NCBI GenBank assembly: GCA_964562375.1
Contig: CAZLSW010000067.1
Coordinates: 1-18,676, forward strand
Reading direction: 5' to 3'
DNA: 18,676 bases
Origin: JAJPXC01 sp964562375
Lineage (GTDB): Bacteria; Bacteroidota; Bacteroidia; Bacteroidales; Muribaculaceae
Under the pieces are notes generated by a model. That model had not been told where the DNA came from, made no database searches, and saw only the letters and a list, made by a program, of their open reading frames with translations. Shown here one piece after another: positions 6,415 through 14,165 of this stretch (the stretch's first letter is position 1; every line of letters begins with the position of its first letter). The position numbers and the translations under genes are program-made.

Positions 6415-8228
6415 CCCAAACAGCCTCACATCTGCCCCAGAGCCACCCGCTCAAGAAAGCGTTTATGGCCATTCTCCTTTGGCGCGAGAAGCACATCAAG
6501 GAGAAAACCTTTGTGTCGATTCTCGCCCTGCTGGTGGGCATCGCGGGTGGCGTGGCGGCCTTGATTCTGAAATGGGCCATCCATTTTATCGCCAAGCTGT
6601 GCACCTCACATCTGTCGGTCACCTCGGGCAACTGGCTCTATTTCATCCTGCCGGTCGTGGGCATCATTATCACGGCGCTGTATGTGAAGTATATCGTCAA
6701 GGACAACATCTCCCACGGCGTTACCCGCGTGCTCTACGCTATCTCGCAGAAAAAGAGCCGATTAAAGCGACACAATATGTACACCTCGGTGGTGGCCTCG
6801 TCGATCACCATCGGCATGGGCGGTTCGGTGGGAGCCGAGGGCCCGATCGTGTACACGGGAGCGGCCATAGGTTCCAATCTGGGCCAATTGTTCCGTCTGT
6901 CGCCGCGAGTGTTGATGATCCTCGTGGGTTGCGGAGCGGCCGCGGGTATCGCTGGCATCTTCAAGGCCCCGATCGCGGGGATGCTATTCACTCTGGAGGT
7001 GCTGATGCTCGACTTGACCACCGTGTCGGTCATGCCGCTGTTAATCGCCTCTATCACAGGCGCTACCGTGGCTTACTGCTTCACGGGAATGGACGTGGAG
7101 TTTTTCTTCGTGCAGAGCGAGCCGTTCGTCACCGGGCGCATCCCCTATGTGCTCGTCCTGGGGGTGTTCTGCGGGCTGGTGAGCCTCTACTTCACCCGCG
7201 TGATGAACATGATGGAGAATTTCTTTCGCAAAACGCTCAAGACGCAGGTGAAGAAAACAGCCGTGGGCGGCGCGATTCTGGCCGCGCTTGTGTTCCTCTT
7301 CCCGCCGCTCTACGGTGAGGGCTACTCGGCTATCATCGACCTGCTTTCGGGCGATCCGTCGCAAATCGTCAACCGCTCGATCTTCTACGGCGACGGCTCA
7401 TCTCCGTTGTTCATCTTGGCATTCATCGGCATGATTATCCTCACCAAAGGCTTCGCCACGTCGGCCACTAATGGCGGCGGTGGCGTGGGCGGTACATTCG
7501 CCCCCTCGCTATATTTGGGATGCATGGCCGGATTTTTCTTCGCTTATTTATTTAATGTATTGGGCATCGGGCCGGGATTGTCGATCAAAAACTTCGCGTT
7601 GATGGGCATGGCAGGCGTGATGTCGGGCGTAATGCACGCGCCGCTGATGGCGATCTTCCTCACAGCCGAGCTGACGGGAGGATACGAGCTGTTTCTGCCT
7701 CTGCTTATGGTGTCGACAATCTCCTATGGCACCATCAAGATTTTCGAGCCTTACAGCATCTACACCATGCGCTTGGCCCAGCGCGGCGAGCTGTTGACCC
7801 ACCACAAGGACAAGGCCGTGCTCACCCTGCTCAAGACGGGTTCGGTAGTCGAGACCGACTTCATCCCTGTCAAGCCCGACTGGAGCCTGAAGCAGATGGT
7901 TGACACCATCGCCAAGAGCAACCGCAACCTTTTCCCTGTCGTGGGCGACAATGGCGAGTTGCTGGGAATCGTCCTCTTGGACGAGATCCGCAATATCATG
8001 TTCCGCCCCGACCTCTATCGGCGCATGTACGTTGACAAGTTCATGAGTATCCCCCCGGCCAAAATCTGTGTCGACGATTCCATGGAGACCGTAATGAAAA
8101 CCTTCGACGACACGCAGGCGTGGAACCTGCCGGTGGTCGACGCTGAGGGTCGTTACTTGGGTTTCGTATCCAAGAGCAAGATTTTCAACTCCTACCGTAG
8201 GGTACTGAGGCACTACTCGGAGGATTAA
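6411..8228 (+). CDS. ClC-family chloride channel/transporter with C-terminal CBS domains
   Basis: This inner-membrane anion channel or exchanger has 605 residues: ClC pore domain (about 35-440) followed by a pair of CBS domains (about 465-600) that usually sense adenine nucleotides. Pore motifs: GSVGAEGP at 138-145 with the gating Glu143, GIFKAP at 182-187, and GGTFAP at 360-365. The canonical early GSGIP is replaced by a non-canonical HGVTRV region near 102-107. At the internal proton-glutamate position of Cl/H exchangers (E. coli E203) the sequence is FTLEV, with Val197 in place of Glu; eukaryotic channel-type ClCs also have Val there. It overlaps the sugar transferase gene by ATGA and converges with phoH. 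Confidence 0.93.
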   Translation: MTQTASHLPQSHPLKKAFMAILLWREKHIKEKTFVSILALLVGIAGGVAALILKWAIHFIAKLCTSHLSVTSGNWLYFILPVVGIIITALYVKYIVKDNISHGVTRVLYAISQKKSRLKRHNMYTSVVASSITIGMGGSVGAEGPIVYTGAAIGSNLGQLFRLSPRVLMILVGCGAAAGIAGIFKAPIAGMLFTLEVLMLDLTTVSVMPLLIASITGATVAYCFTGMDVEFFFVQSEPFVTGRIPYVLVLGVFCGLVSLYFTRVMNMMENFFRKTLKTQVKKTAVGGAILAALVFLFPPLYGEGYSAIIDLLSGDPSQIVNRSIFYGDGSSPLFILAFIGMIILTKGFATSATNGGGGVGGTFAPSLYLGCMAGFFFAYLFNVLGIGPGLSIKNFALMGMAGVMSGVMHAPLMAIFLTAELTGGYELFLPLLMVSTISYGTIKIFEPYSIYTMRLAQRGELLTHHKDKAVLTLLKTGSVVETDFIPVKPDWSLKQMVDTIAKSNRNLFPVVGDNGELLGIVLLDEIRNIMFRPDLYRRMYVDKFMSIPPAKICVDDSMETVMKTFDDTQAWNLPVVDAEGRYLGFVSKSKIFNSYRRVLRHYSED

Positions 8229-8231
8229 GGT

Positions 8232-8316
8232 GGCACGGCACTGCTGTGGGACCACCGCGGCAAACCGCGGGGCACGGCACTGCAGTGGGACCACCGCGGC
8301 AAACCGCGGGGCACGG
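8232..8316. repeat. 39-bp tandem repeat with CCGCGG-CAAA-CCGCGG hairpins, between convergent genes
   Basis: Two 39-bp units, 8232-8270 and 8271-8309, differ at one base (T/A at unit position 14); a third copy starts (GGCACGG, 8310-8316) and breaks off. Each unit contains two 6-bp palindromes CCGCGG separated by CAAA, able to fold into a 6-bp hairpin (8255-8270 and 8294-8309). They lie between the ends of the ClC and phoH genes, so the simplest role is a bidirectional transcription end, although no T-run follows. Confidence 0.7.
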
Positions 8317-8361
8317 TGGCTTGCTGGTGGCTGCGCGTGATGGTTTTTCAAGGCCGGCCCC

Positions 8362-9324
8362 CTAGGGCTCGGGGGTGTCGTCGGGGGAAGCGTCGTCGTA
8401 GCGCTTGTAGGCTTCGACGATGCGCTGGACAAGGGAGTGGCGGACGATGTCCTTTTTGTCGAACTCGACTTTCCCGATGCCGGGGACGTCCTTGAGGACG
8501 CGCAAGGCGTGGATTAGGCCGGAGGGGACGGAGCGGGGGAGGTCGATCTGGGTGACGTCGCCGGTGATTATCATCTTGCCATTCATGCCCAATCGGGTGA
8601 GGAACATCTTGATCTGATGGGTGGTGGTGTTCTGTGCCTCGTCGAGGATGATAACGGCGTCGTTAAGGGTGCGTCCGCGCATGAATGCGAGTGGGGCGAT
8701 CTGTATCACCTTTGATTCCATGTATTCCTTGAGTTTCATGGCTGGCACCATGTCCTCGAGGGCGTCGTAGAGCGGTTGCAGGTAGGGGTCGATCTTGTCC
8801 TTCATGTCGCCGGGGAGGAATCCCAGTTTCTCGCCGGCCTCAACGGCGGGTCGGGAAAGGATCACCCGCTTGACCTCGCGATTTTTCAGCGCGCGGACAG
8901 CCAAGGCGATGGCCACGTAGGTTTTGCCTGTGCCGGCTGGGCCGAGGGCGAAAGTAAGGTCGTTCTGCTGGCAAGCCTCGACTAGGTCGCGTTGGTGCTG
9001 GTTGCGGGCTTGGATGGGACGGCCGTTGACGCCGTATATAATCACGTCGTCACCTTTCATCTGCTGAGGTTCTTTGCCCTTGCAAATGTCGATAATCACC
9101 TCCTCGGGAAGCTTGTTGTACTTCTCGCAATAGGCCTCCAACTCCTTGATTTTCTTCTCGAAAGCGGCAGTTTCCTCGTCCTCGCCGATGACCTTTATCA
9201 CGGAGCCACGGGCAGCGACGCGGAGCTTGGGGAAGAGGTTTTTGATCAACTGGATGTGGGAATTGTTGACCCCGTAGAAGTCCACAGGGTCAACATTGTC
9301 GAGAATTACGATGCGCTCTATCAT
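8362..9324 (-). CDS. PhoH family ATPase (PhoH-like phosphate-starvation protein)
   Basis: A cytosolic P-loop ATPase of 320 residues, normal for Bacteroidales PhoH. Walker A is GPAGTGKT at 128-135, with SRPAVEAGEKLGFLPGD at 157-173 and Walker B ILDEAQN at 226-232; a KH-like N-terminal region spans about 1-100. The family is linked to RNA metabolism and phosphate starvation, with biochemical function still loosely defined. The start MIERIVILDNVDPVDFYGVNN matches the conserved N-terminus. The gene has its own -7 box at 9394-9401 and a leader of about 60 nt. It follows the VWA gene on the same strand but is probably transcribed on its own. The last residues (DDASPDDTPEP) are an acidic tail. Confidence 0.92.
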   Translation of the reverse strand: MIERIVILDNVDPVDFYGVNNSHIQLIKNLFPKLRVAARGSVIKVIGEDEETAAFEKKIKELEAYCEKYNKLPEEVIIDICKGKEPQQMKGDDVIIYGVNGRPIQARNQHQRDLVEACQQNDLTFALGPAGTGKTYVAIALAVRALKNREVKRVILSRPAVEAGEKLGFLPGDMKDKIDPYLQPLYDALEDMVPAMKLKEYMESKVIQIAPLAFMRGRTLNDAVIILDEAQNTTTHQIKMFLTRLGMNGKMIITGDVTQIDLPRSVPSGLIHALRVLKDVPGIGKVEFDKKDIVRHSLVQRIVEAYKRYDDASPDDTPEP

Positions 9325-9393
9325 TTCACTTTAACTTTTTGCGATGGATTTTAGAATATAGACACTTGGTGGCTTAATTTCACAAATCCTTTG

Positions 9394-9401
9394 CAAATAT
9401 A
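9394..9401 (-). promoter_or_regulatory. -7 promoter box for phoH
   Basis: Read on the - strand, TATATTTG matches TAnnTTTG, 69 bp upstream of the ATG at 9324. The -33 region is not convincing. It sits in the 99-bp gap between the VWA stop and the phoH start. Confidence 0.5.
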
Positions 9402-9423
9402 ACTATTCCGCGGGGAATTCCGT

Positions 9424-10131
9424 TCATTTTTTCTTTTGGAAATAGTCGGCGCCGGCCTTGCGCAAGCGCTTGCGAAGCTCACGCTCCGACTCCTCGGAGT
9501 CCATGGCCGTGGGAGCTGCGCATTCCATGACGTCGCTGGTGCGCTGGTAGTAGGCCATACGGCTCTTGTTTTCCTCTTGGAACATCTGCTTTGTGCCCTC
9601 CTCGTCCTGGGCGAACTCCATGGACTCGTCGATGTTCAGCGACTGGGCAGTGGCCTGGACGTCGATGTTGGCGCCGATGAAGTTGAAGCTCCATCCCATC
9701 TCTTTGAGTTGGGCGATCATGCTTGCCACCTTGGGGAGGGTGTAGTGTCGCGAGGCGTTTTCCCATCCGTCGGTGATGATTGTGACGGAACCGATGGCGA
9801 GGCGAGAAGCGCCGGTGGTCATCTTGAGGTCAACGAGGGTGGAGCCCACAGCGTCGTAGAGAGGGGTGCCGCCCCATGGTTCATAGTCCTTGGTGGAGAT
9901 GTGCTTTGCGGCATCGGCTGGGATGTTTTTCACAATGTAGTGAGAGGGGCGCTCGTCGTTCTCCTGGAAGAGAAAGATTGAGACGTAGTGGTCCTGAGTG
10001 TCGGCAAACTTCTTTTGGGCTTGCTTGATGGTGTTGATAGTCTCGTTGCAACCGCTGATAGTCTGCTTGCGGACGCAATCCATGCTGCCACTCTCGTCGA
10101 GGATGATAAGGTTGTAAATCTCAGTTTTCAT
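9424..10131 (-). CDS. von Willebrand factor A (VWA) domain protein
   Basis: A 235-residue soluble protein (no signal peptide or membrane segment) consisting mainly of one VWA domain. The metal-ion-dependent adhesion site is complete: DESGSM (D-x-S-x-S) at about 11-16, a Thr in GGTPLYD at about 87-93, and the Asp in TDGWEN. Proteins of this layout are often partners of MoxR ATPases, TerY-type stress modules or protein-modification systems, but no such partner is visible nearby. The open frame runs back to 10281; the ATG at 10131 is chosen because MKTEIYNLIILDESGSM is the natural start and a near-perfect promoter lies just upstream (10177-10207), inside the longer frame. The C-terminus is charged (SERELRKRLRKAG) and may be helical. 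The family is sure; the role is unknown. Confidence 0.85.
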   Translation of the reverse strand: MKTEIYNLIILDESGSMDCVRKQTISGCNETINTIKQAQKKFADTQDHYVSIFLFQENDERPSHYIVKNIPADAAKHISTKDYEPWGGTPLYDAVGSTLVDLKMTTGASRLAIGSVTIITDGWENASRHYTLPKVASMIAQLKEMGWSFNFIGANIDVQATAQSLNIDESMEFAQDEEGTKQMFQEENKSRMAYYQRTSDVMECAAPTAMDSEESERELRKRLRKAGADYFQKKK

Positions 10132-10160
10132 AATGCTGGAAGGTTTAATAAGTGGTGTTG

Positions 10161-10207
10161 TGTCGAATTGACACTGCAAAGATAATGTGTATTTTTGACA
10201 CTGCAAA
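10161..10207 (-). promoter_or_regulatory. VWA gene promoter with overlapping direct repeats and a downstream palindrome
   Basis: On the - strand, TTTG (10207-10204), 19 bp, then TATCTTTG (10184-10177) is a near-ideal Bacteroidetes -33/-7 pair. A 13-bp direct repeat, TTTGCAGTGTCAA, occurs twice 27 bp apart (10207-10195 and 10180-10168), each copy beginning at the TTTG of a promoter box. A palindrome with TGTC/GACA arms and a 5-bp centre (10161-10173) sits at the expected transcript start. The arrangement suggests an operator. Confidence 0.7.
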
Positions 10208-10292
10208 ATATTTTTGTGTAAAAATGACGCAAAAGTGAAATTTTTTTTGGGGAGGGGGTGTTTGGGGGATTTCGAGTACACGAGGATCGGGG

Positions 10293-10350
10293 TGACGGGT
10301 GGGGGCCGCTGAGGGCAGCGGCCCGTCCCGGGAGGGCTGACGGGTGGGGG
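10293..10350 (-). terminator. GC-rich hairpin flanked by direct repeats, downstream of prfC
   Basis: An 8-bp perfect stem (10303-10310 with 10317-10324, loop of 6) follows the prfC stop by about 26 bp on the - strand. The 13-mer TGACGGGTGGGGG (as read on +) occurs at 10293-10305 and again at 10338-10350, on either side of the hairpin region. There is no T-run directly after the stem, so its role as a terminator is only likely, not certain. Confidence 0.45.
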
Positions 10351-11931
10351 TTAGAATTCGGAGGAGAAGTGGAAGCGGATTTTGGGGAAGTCCTGCTGGG
10401 CCATGGTGAGGACGTAGGAGGAGTCGGCGAGGAACACGTCGCGGCCTTCGCGGTCGACGGCCATGAACTGGTGCTTGCGTTTCTTGAATGCCTCGAGTGC
10501 TTGGGAGTCGTCGCTTTCGATCCAGCAGGCTTTGTATAGCGAGATTGGCTCCCAGCGGCATTGGGCGCCGTACTCATGGAGGAGGCGGTATTGGATAACC
10601 TCGAATTGCAGCTGGCCGACGGTGCCGATGAGTTTGCGGCCGTTGAACTGGTTGATGAAGAGCTGTGCAACGCCCTCGTCCATAAGCTGTTGGATGCCCT
10701 TTTCGAGTTGCTTTGACTTCATGGGGTCGGTGTTCTCGATGTACTTGAACATCTCGGGGGAGAAACTGGGCAAGCCCTTGAAATGGATTTCCTCGCCGGA
10801 GGTGAGAGTGTCGCCGATCTTGAAGTTGCCAGTGTCGGGGATGCCCACGATGTCGCCGGGGTAGGCTTCGTCGACGATGCTCTTTTTCTGGGCCATGAAG
10901 GCGGTGGGGGCGGCGAATTTCATTACTTTACCCGAGCGGATGTGCTTGTAACCGACGTTGCGCTCGAACTTTCCGGAGCATATTTTGACGAACGCGATGC
11001 AAGAGCGGTGGTTGGGGTCCATGTTGGCGTGGATCTTGAACACGAATCCCGAGAACGCTTCCTCCTGGGGTCGAATCTCGCGTTCCTCGGCCACGACTGG
11101 CTTGGGGGAGGGGGCAATCTCAACGAAACAGTCGAGCAACTCCTTGACACCGAATGTGTTGAGAGCGGAGCCGAAGAACACAGGGGCTAATTTGCCTTGG
11201 AGGTATTGCTCTTTGTCGAACTCGGGGTATACGCCCTCGATCAACTCCAGGTCGTCGCGCAATTTGGCGGCGTCGACCTCGCCTACAGCCTCGTCAATGC
11301 GGGGGTCGTTGACGTCGTCGATCTCGACGCGCTCCGACACGCGTTGCTTGTTGGGGGTAAACAGGTCGAGGGAGTGCTCGTAGATGTTATAGACGCCCTT
11401 GAATTTGGCTCCGATGTTGATGGGCCACGACAGTGGGCGGACGCCGATTTTCAGCTCGGCTTCCAGCTCATCGAGGATCTCGAAGGGGTCGCGGCCCTCG
11501 CGGTCGAGCTTGTTGACGAAAATAATGACGGGGGTGTTGCGCATTCGGCACACCTCCATCAGTCGGCGCGTCTGTTGCTCCACGCCCTTGGCGACGTCGA
11601 CGACGATGATCACCGAGTCGACGGCGGTGAGGGTACGGTAGGTGTCCTCGGCGAAGTCCTGGTGGCCCGGGGTGTCGAGGATATTGATTTTGTAGTCGCC
11701 GTAGTCGAAACCCATAACGGAGGTGGCCACCGAGATGCCGCGTTGCTTCTCGATATCCATCCAGTCGGATGTGGCTGTTTTCTTGATTTTGTTGGATTTG
11801 ACGGCTCCGGCGATGTGGATAGCCCCACCGAAGAGGAGTAGCTTCTCGGTGAGGGTGGTTTTACCGGCGTCGGGGTGGGAGATGATGGCGAATGTGCGCC
11901 TGCGTCGTATTTCGTCGTTAAGTGTTGCCAT
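10351..11931 (-). CDS. prfC: Peptide chain release factor 3
   Basis: This translational GTPase recycles RF1/RF2 from the ribosome after peptide release. At 526 residues it is the usual RF3 length. GTPase motifs: G1 SHPDAGKT at 18-25, the switch region EKQRGISVATS at 61-71, G3 DTPGHQDF at 86-93, and G4 NKLDREG at 140-146, followed by translation-factor beta-barrel and RF3 C-terminal domains (VGQLQFEVIQYRL is typical). The start at 11931 is the standard MATLNDEIRRRRTFAIISHP. It lies 8 bp downstream of the rfbD stop on the same strand, so the two are probably co-transcribed. prfC carries no obvious promoter of its own. Confidence 0.96.
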   Translation of the reverse strand: MATLNDEIRRRRTFAIISHPDAGKTTLTEKLLLFGGAIHIAGAVKSNKIKKTATSDWMDIEKQRGISVATSVMGFDYGDYKINILDTPGHQDFAEDTYRTLTAVDSVIIVVDVAKGVEQQTRRLMEVCRMRNTPVIIFVNKLDREGRDPFEILDELEAELKIGVRPLSWPINIGAKFKGVYNIYEHSLDLFTPNKQRVSERVEIDDVNDPRIDEAVGEVDAAKLRDDLELIEGVYPEFDKEQYLQGKLAPVFFGSALNTFGVKELLDCFVEIAPSPKPVVAEEREIRPQEEAFSGFVFKIHANMDPNHRSCIAFVKICSGKFERNVGYKHIRSGKVMKFAAPTAFMAQKKSIVDEAYPGDIVGIPDTGNFKIGDTLTSGEEIHFKGLPSFSPEMFKYIENTDPMKSKQLEKGIQQLMDEGVAQLFINQFNGRKLIGTVGQLQFEVIQYRLLHEYGAQCRWEPISLYKACWIESDDSQALEAFKKRKHQFMAVDREGRDVFLADSSYVLTMAQQDFPKIRFHFSSEF

Positions 11932-11939
11932 TCAGGGGT

Positions 11940-12797
11940 TTATTTCATTCGGTTGAGACAGTGGGCGAGGCTTTCTTCCCAGTGGGGAACTTCGGCGCCG
12001 TAAGTGGCGACGATGCGTTGTTTGTCGAGGAGGCTGTAGAAGGGTCGCGCGGCTGGGGTAGGGTAGTCGTCGGTGGGGATGGGCAGAATGTTGCACTGCT
12101 TGCCGTGGCCGCTGATTCGTTGGATGGCCTTGGCGAAGTCGTACCAGGAGGCGACGCCGTTGTCGGTGAAGTGGAAGATTCCGGCTACCCATTGGTGGCT
12201 ACGGAGGACGCAGAGGATTGCGCGGGCGAGGTCGAGGGCGTAGGTGGGTGTGCCTATTTGGTCGGCGACGACGCGCAACTCTTTCTCAATGTCCATTTTG
12301 GCGAGCATGGTTTTGACAAAGTTCTTGCCGTGAGGGGAGTAGAGCCATGCCGTGCGGATGATGATGCTTTCGGGGGCGAGAGCCAGGAGGGCAGTTTCGC
12401 CTTTGCGTTTGGAGGTGCCGTACTCGGAGATTGGGTTTACCTTGTCGCTCTCGCGGTAGGGGCGATGGGCGGTGCCGTCGAATACGTAGTCGGTGGAGAT
12501 GTGGAGCACCTTTGCGCCGTTGGCGTCGGCGGCTTTGGCGAGGTTCTTAACGGCGTCGACGTTTATGGCCGAGCAGGCGGCTTTGTCCTCCTCGGCGCGG
12601 TCGACTGCGGTGTAGGCCGCGCAGTTGACCACGTGTGTGATGTCGTTGTCGATGATGAAGCGCTCGACGGCTGCGGCGTCGCGCAGGTCGAGCTCGTCAA
12701 CATCGGTATATAGGGTGATGCCGGGCATCTCGGCCTCGAGCACCGAGCGCAATTCCCGGCCGAGCTGGCCGTTGGCGCCTGTAACTAATATCCTCAT
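11940..12797 (-). CDS. rfbD: dTDP-4-dehydrorhamnose reductase
   Basis: This NAD(P)H-dependent short-chain dehydrogenase/reductase makes the last step to dTDP-L-rhamnose, used in surface polysaccharides. 285 residues, normal length. Motifs: GANGQLG at 7-13 for cofactor binding, NCAAYTAVDRAEED, the catalytic STDYVFDG and YGTSKRKGE (YxxxK), then RTAWLYSPHGKNFVKTML. The other dTDP-rhamnose genes (rfbA, rfbB, rfbC) are not in the window. It lies 8 bp upstream of prfC and 144 bp downstream of ddl, with a decamer repeat array in that gap. No TAnnTTTG box was found directly upstream. Confidence 0.94.
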   Translation of the reverse strand: MRILVTGANGQLGRELRSVLEAEMPGITLYTDVDELDLRDAAAVERFIIDNDITHVVNCAAYTAVDRAEEDKAACSAINVDAVKNLAKAADANGAKVLHISTDYVFDGTAHRPYRESDKVNPISEYGTSKRKGETALLALAPESIIIRTAWLYSPHGKNFVKTMLAKMDIEKELRVVADQIGTPTYALDLARAILCVLRSHQWVAGIFHFTDNGVASWYDFAKAIQRISGHGKQCNILPIPTDDYPTPAARPFYSLLDKQRIVATYGAEVPHWEESLAHCLNRMK

Positions 12798-12811
12798 AGA
12801 TTATATTTTTT

Positions 12812-12882
12812 GTCGACTGAAATCGGGGAAAATCGGGGGAAATCGAGAGATAATCGACTGAAATCGAGAGAAATCACCCGAG
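12812..12882. repeat. 10-bp repeat array (about 7 units), between ddl and rfbD
   Basis: Consecutive decamers near ATCGANNGAA: units at 12812-12821, 12822-12831, 12832-12841, 12842-12851, then one extra base, then 12853-12862, 12863-12872, 12873-12882. A closely related array lies upstream of ddl (14166-14253). Both share ATCGACTGAA-ATCGAGAGAA-ATC (12853-12875 and 14209-14231, identical 23-mers) and a variant ATCRCCCGAG unit. The function is unknown. Confidence 0.75.
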
Positions 12883-12896
12883 AAGATAACTACTAA

Positions 12897-12938
12897 CCAT
12901 TCACCATTCATCATTAACCATTAACCATTAACCATTAA
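12897..12938. repeat. 7-bp tandem repeat (6 units of CCATTMA type)
   Basis: Six heptamers in a row: CCATTCA, CCATTCA, TCATTAA, then CCATTAA three times. They end 3 bp before the ddl stop codon (on -). This looks like a slippage-prone simple repeat, and copy number probably varies between strains. Confidence 0.75.
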
Positions 12939-12941
12939 CCG

Positions 12942-14123
12942 TTATTTAACCCCTCCTTTAGCGCCTTTGAGGCCGCCGGTGAGGTTGAAGATGTTGTGGT
13001 CGTAGCTTACGGTTTTCATTCCTTTCTCGCGCTTGCGCTTGATGGCGAGGGCCACGAGGCGGTCCATTAGCTTGGTGAAGGGGATGCCGGTGGCCTCCCA
13101 GAGGTAGAATGAGAGGGAGCCGGGGATGGTGTTGATCTCGTTGACGTAAATCTGGCCGTTGGCTTTGTCGACGATCACGTCAACGCGGCTCACGCCGTGG
13201 CAGGAGAGGACGCGGAAAGTCTCACCGGCGAGGAACTGGATACGCTCGGTGACCGGCTTGGGGAGGTCGGCGGGGATGCGTTTTTGGGACGCCTGCATGC
13301 CCTTTGCGCCCTTGGTGCCACCCATGTATTTATCTTCATAGGAGAGAATCTCGCCGCTCTTGATTGGCTCCTCGAGTACCGAGGTCTGGTACTCGTCGCA
13401 GTCACCGAGTACTGAGCAGTTGATCTCCTGGAGCTGCTCCACCATGTGCTCGACGATGATGCGGGTGGAATATTTTTCGGCCTCGTCGACGCGCTCGATG
13501 AGTTGCTCGCGAGAGGTGGCCCGGCCGATGCCGACGCTGGAGCCGAGGTTGGCGGGCTTGACAATGACGGGGTAGCCAATGCGGTCCTCAATCTTCTTGA
13601 TAAGCTCGTCGCGCTGGGCGAACCATTGCTTGTCGGTGAACCACACGTAGTCGACCACGGGGATGTCGTTGGCCTGGAGTATCATCTTCATGGTGATTTT
13701 GTCCATGCCGTTGGCGCTGGAGAGGGTGTCGCAGCCGGCGAATGGGATGCCGATCGACTCGAGGACGCCCTCGAAGATGCCGTCCTCGCCGTTGGCGCCG
13801 TGGAACACGGGGATCACTACGTCCAATTTAGCGGCCACGCCGTCGCCGAGCAGTGGTTTCTTGCGCAGGTAGAGGTTGTAGTCGTCGTATACCGGCTCCA
13901 TGTACACCTCTTTGCATTTCTTGAGCAGCGCTGGGATGTCGCGGTAATTGGCGATGTCGAGGAGGGCGTCGCCGGTGTACCAGCGGCCCTTTTTGGAGAC
14001 GTAGACGGGTGTGATGTCGTATCGGTCGCGGTTGATAGCGGCCATTGCTTGTGAGGCGGAGATTACCGAGATCTCATGTTCGGTGGAGCGGCCTCCAAAG
14101 AATACTCCTATATTGGTTTTCAT
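12942..14123 (-). CDS. ddl: D-alanine--D-alanine ligase
   Basis: This ATP-grasp enzyme joins two D-alanines for the peptidoglycan pentapeptide. 393 residues, at the long end for Ddl. Motifs: GGRSTEHEISVISA at 10-23, HGANGEDGIFEG, the ATP-grasp stretch GYPVIVKPANLGSSVGIG, EEPIKSGEILSYEDKYMGG, and EINTIPGSLSFYLWEATGIPFTKL. The K-Y pair in EDKY is the D-Ala-D-Ala type omega loop, so a VanA-like D-lactate ligase is unlikely. Residues about 365-393 are a basic, Gly/Lys-rich tail beyond the normal fold. It follows the membrane MurF-like gene on the same strand (209-bp gap filled with repeats). Repeat arrays flank it on both sides. Confidence 0.93.
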   Translation of the reverse strand: MKTNIGVFFGGRSTEHEISVISASQAMAAINRDRYDITPVYVSKKGRWYTGDALLDIANYRDIPALLKKCKEVYMEPVYDDYNLYLRKKPLLGDGVAAKLDVVIPVFHGANGEDGIFEGVLESIGIPFAGCDTLSSANGMDKITMKMILQANDIPVVDYVWFTDKQWFAQRDELIKKIEDRIGYPVIVKPANLGSSVGIGRATSREQLIERVDEAEKYSTRIIVEHMVEQLQEINCSVLGDCDEYQTSVLEEPIKSGEILSYEDKYMGGTKGAKGMQASQKRIPADLPKPVTERIQFLAGETFRVLSCHGVSRVDVIVDKANGQIYVNEINTIPGSLSFYLWEATGIPFTKLMDRLVALAIKRKREKGMKTVSYDHNIFNLTGGLKGAKGGVK

Positions 14124-14165
14124 TTCTTGAAAATAAAATTTTTATCGCTTTATCGCTTTGAGGGG

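Noticed and set aside
7548..8432. Long - strand open frame of 294 codons across the ClC 3' end and the repeat
   Set aside because: It is antisense to a well-supported ClC gene and also runs into phoH. Its composition is a GC shadow, and the repeated peptide in it (RAPRFAAVVP) is just the 39-bp repeat translated.
10132..10281. 50-codon N-terminal extension of the VWA protein
   Set aside because: It would be translated from the promoter itself and the G-rich prfC tail region; the -33/-7 pair at 10177-10207 lies inside it, so it is not transcribed as part of the gene.
11922..12713. 263-codon + strand frame opposite rfbD
   Set aside because: Val/Gly/Asp-rich antisense translation of a highly conserved rfbD; no independent evidence of coding.
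12942..14123. Ddl as a VanA-like D-Ala-D-Lac resistance ligase
   Set aside because: The omega loop has the K-Y pair of D-Ala-D-Ala ligases, and no vanH/vanX-like genes are adjacent.
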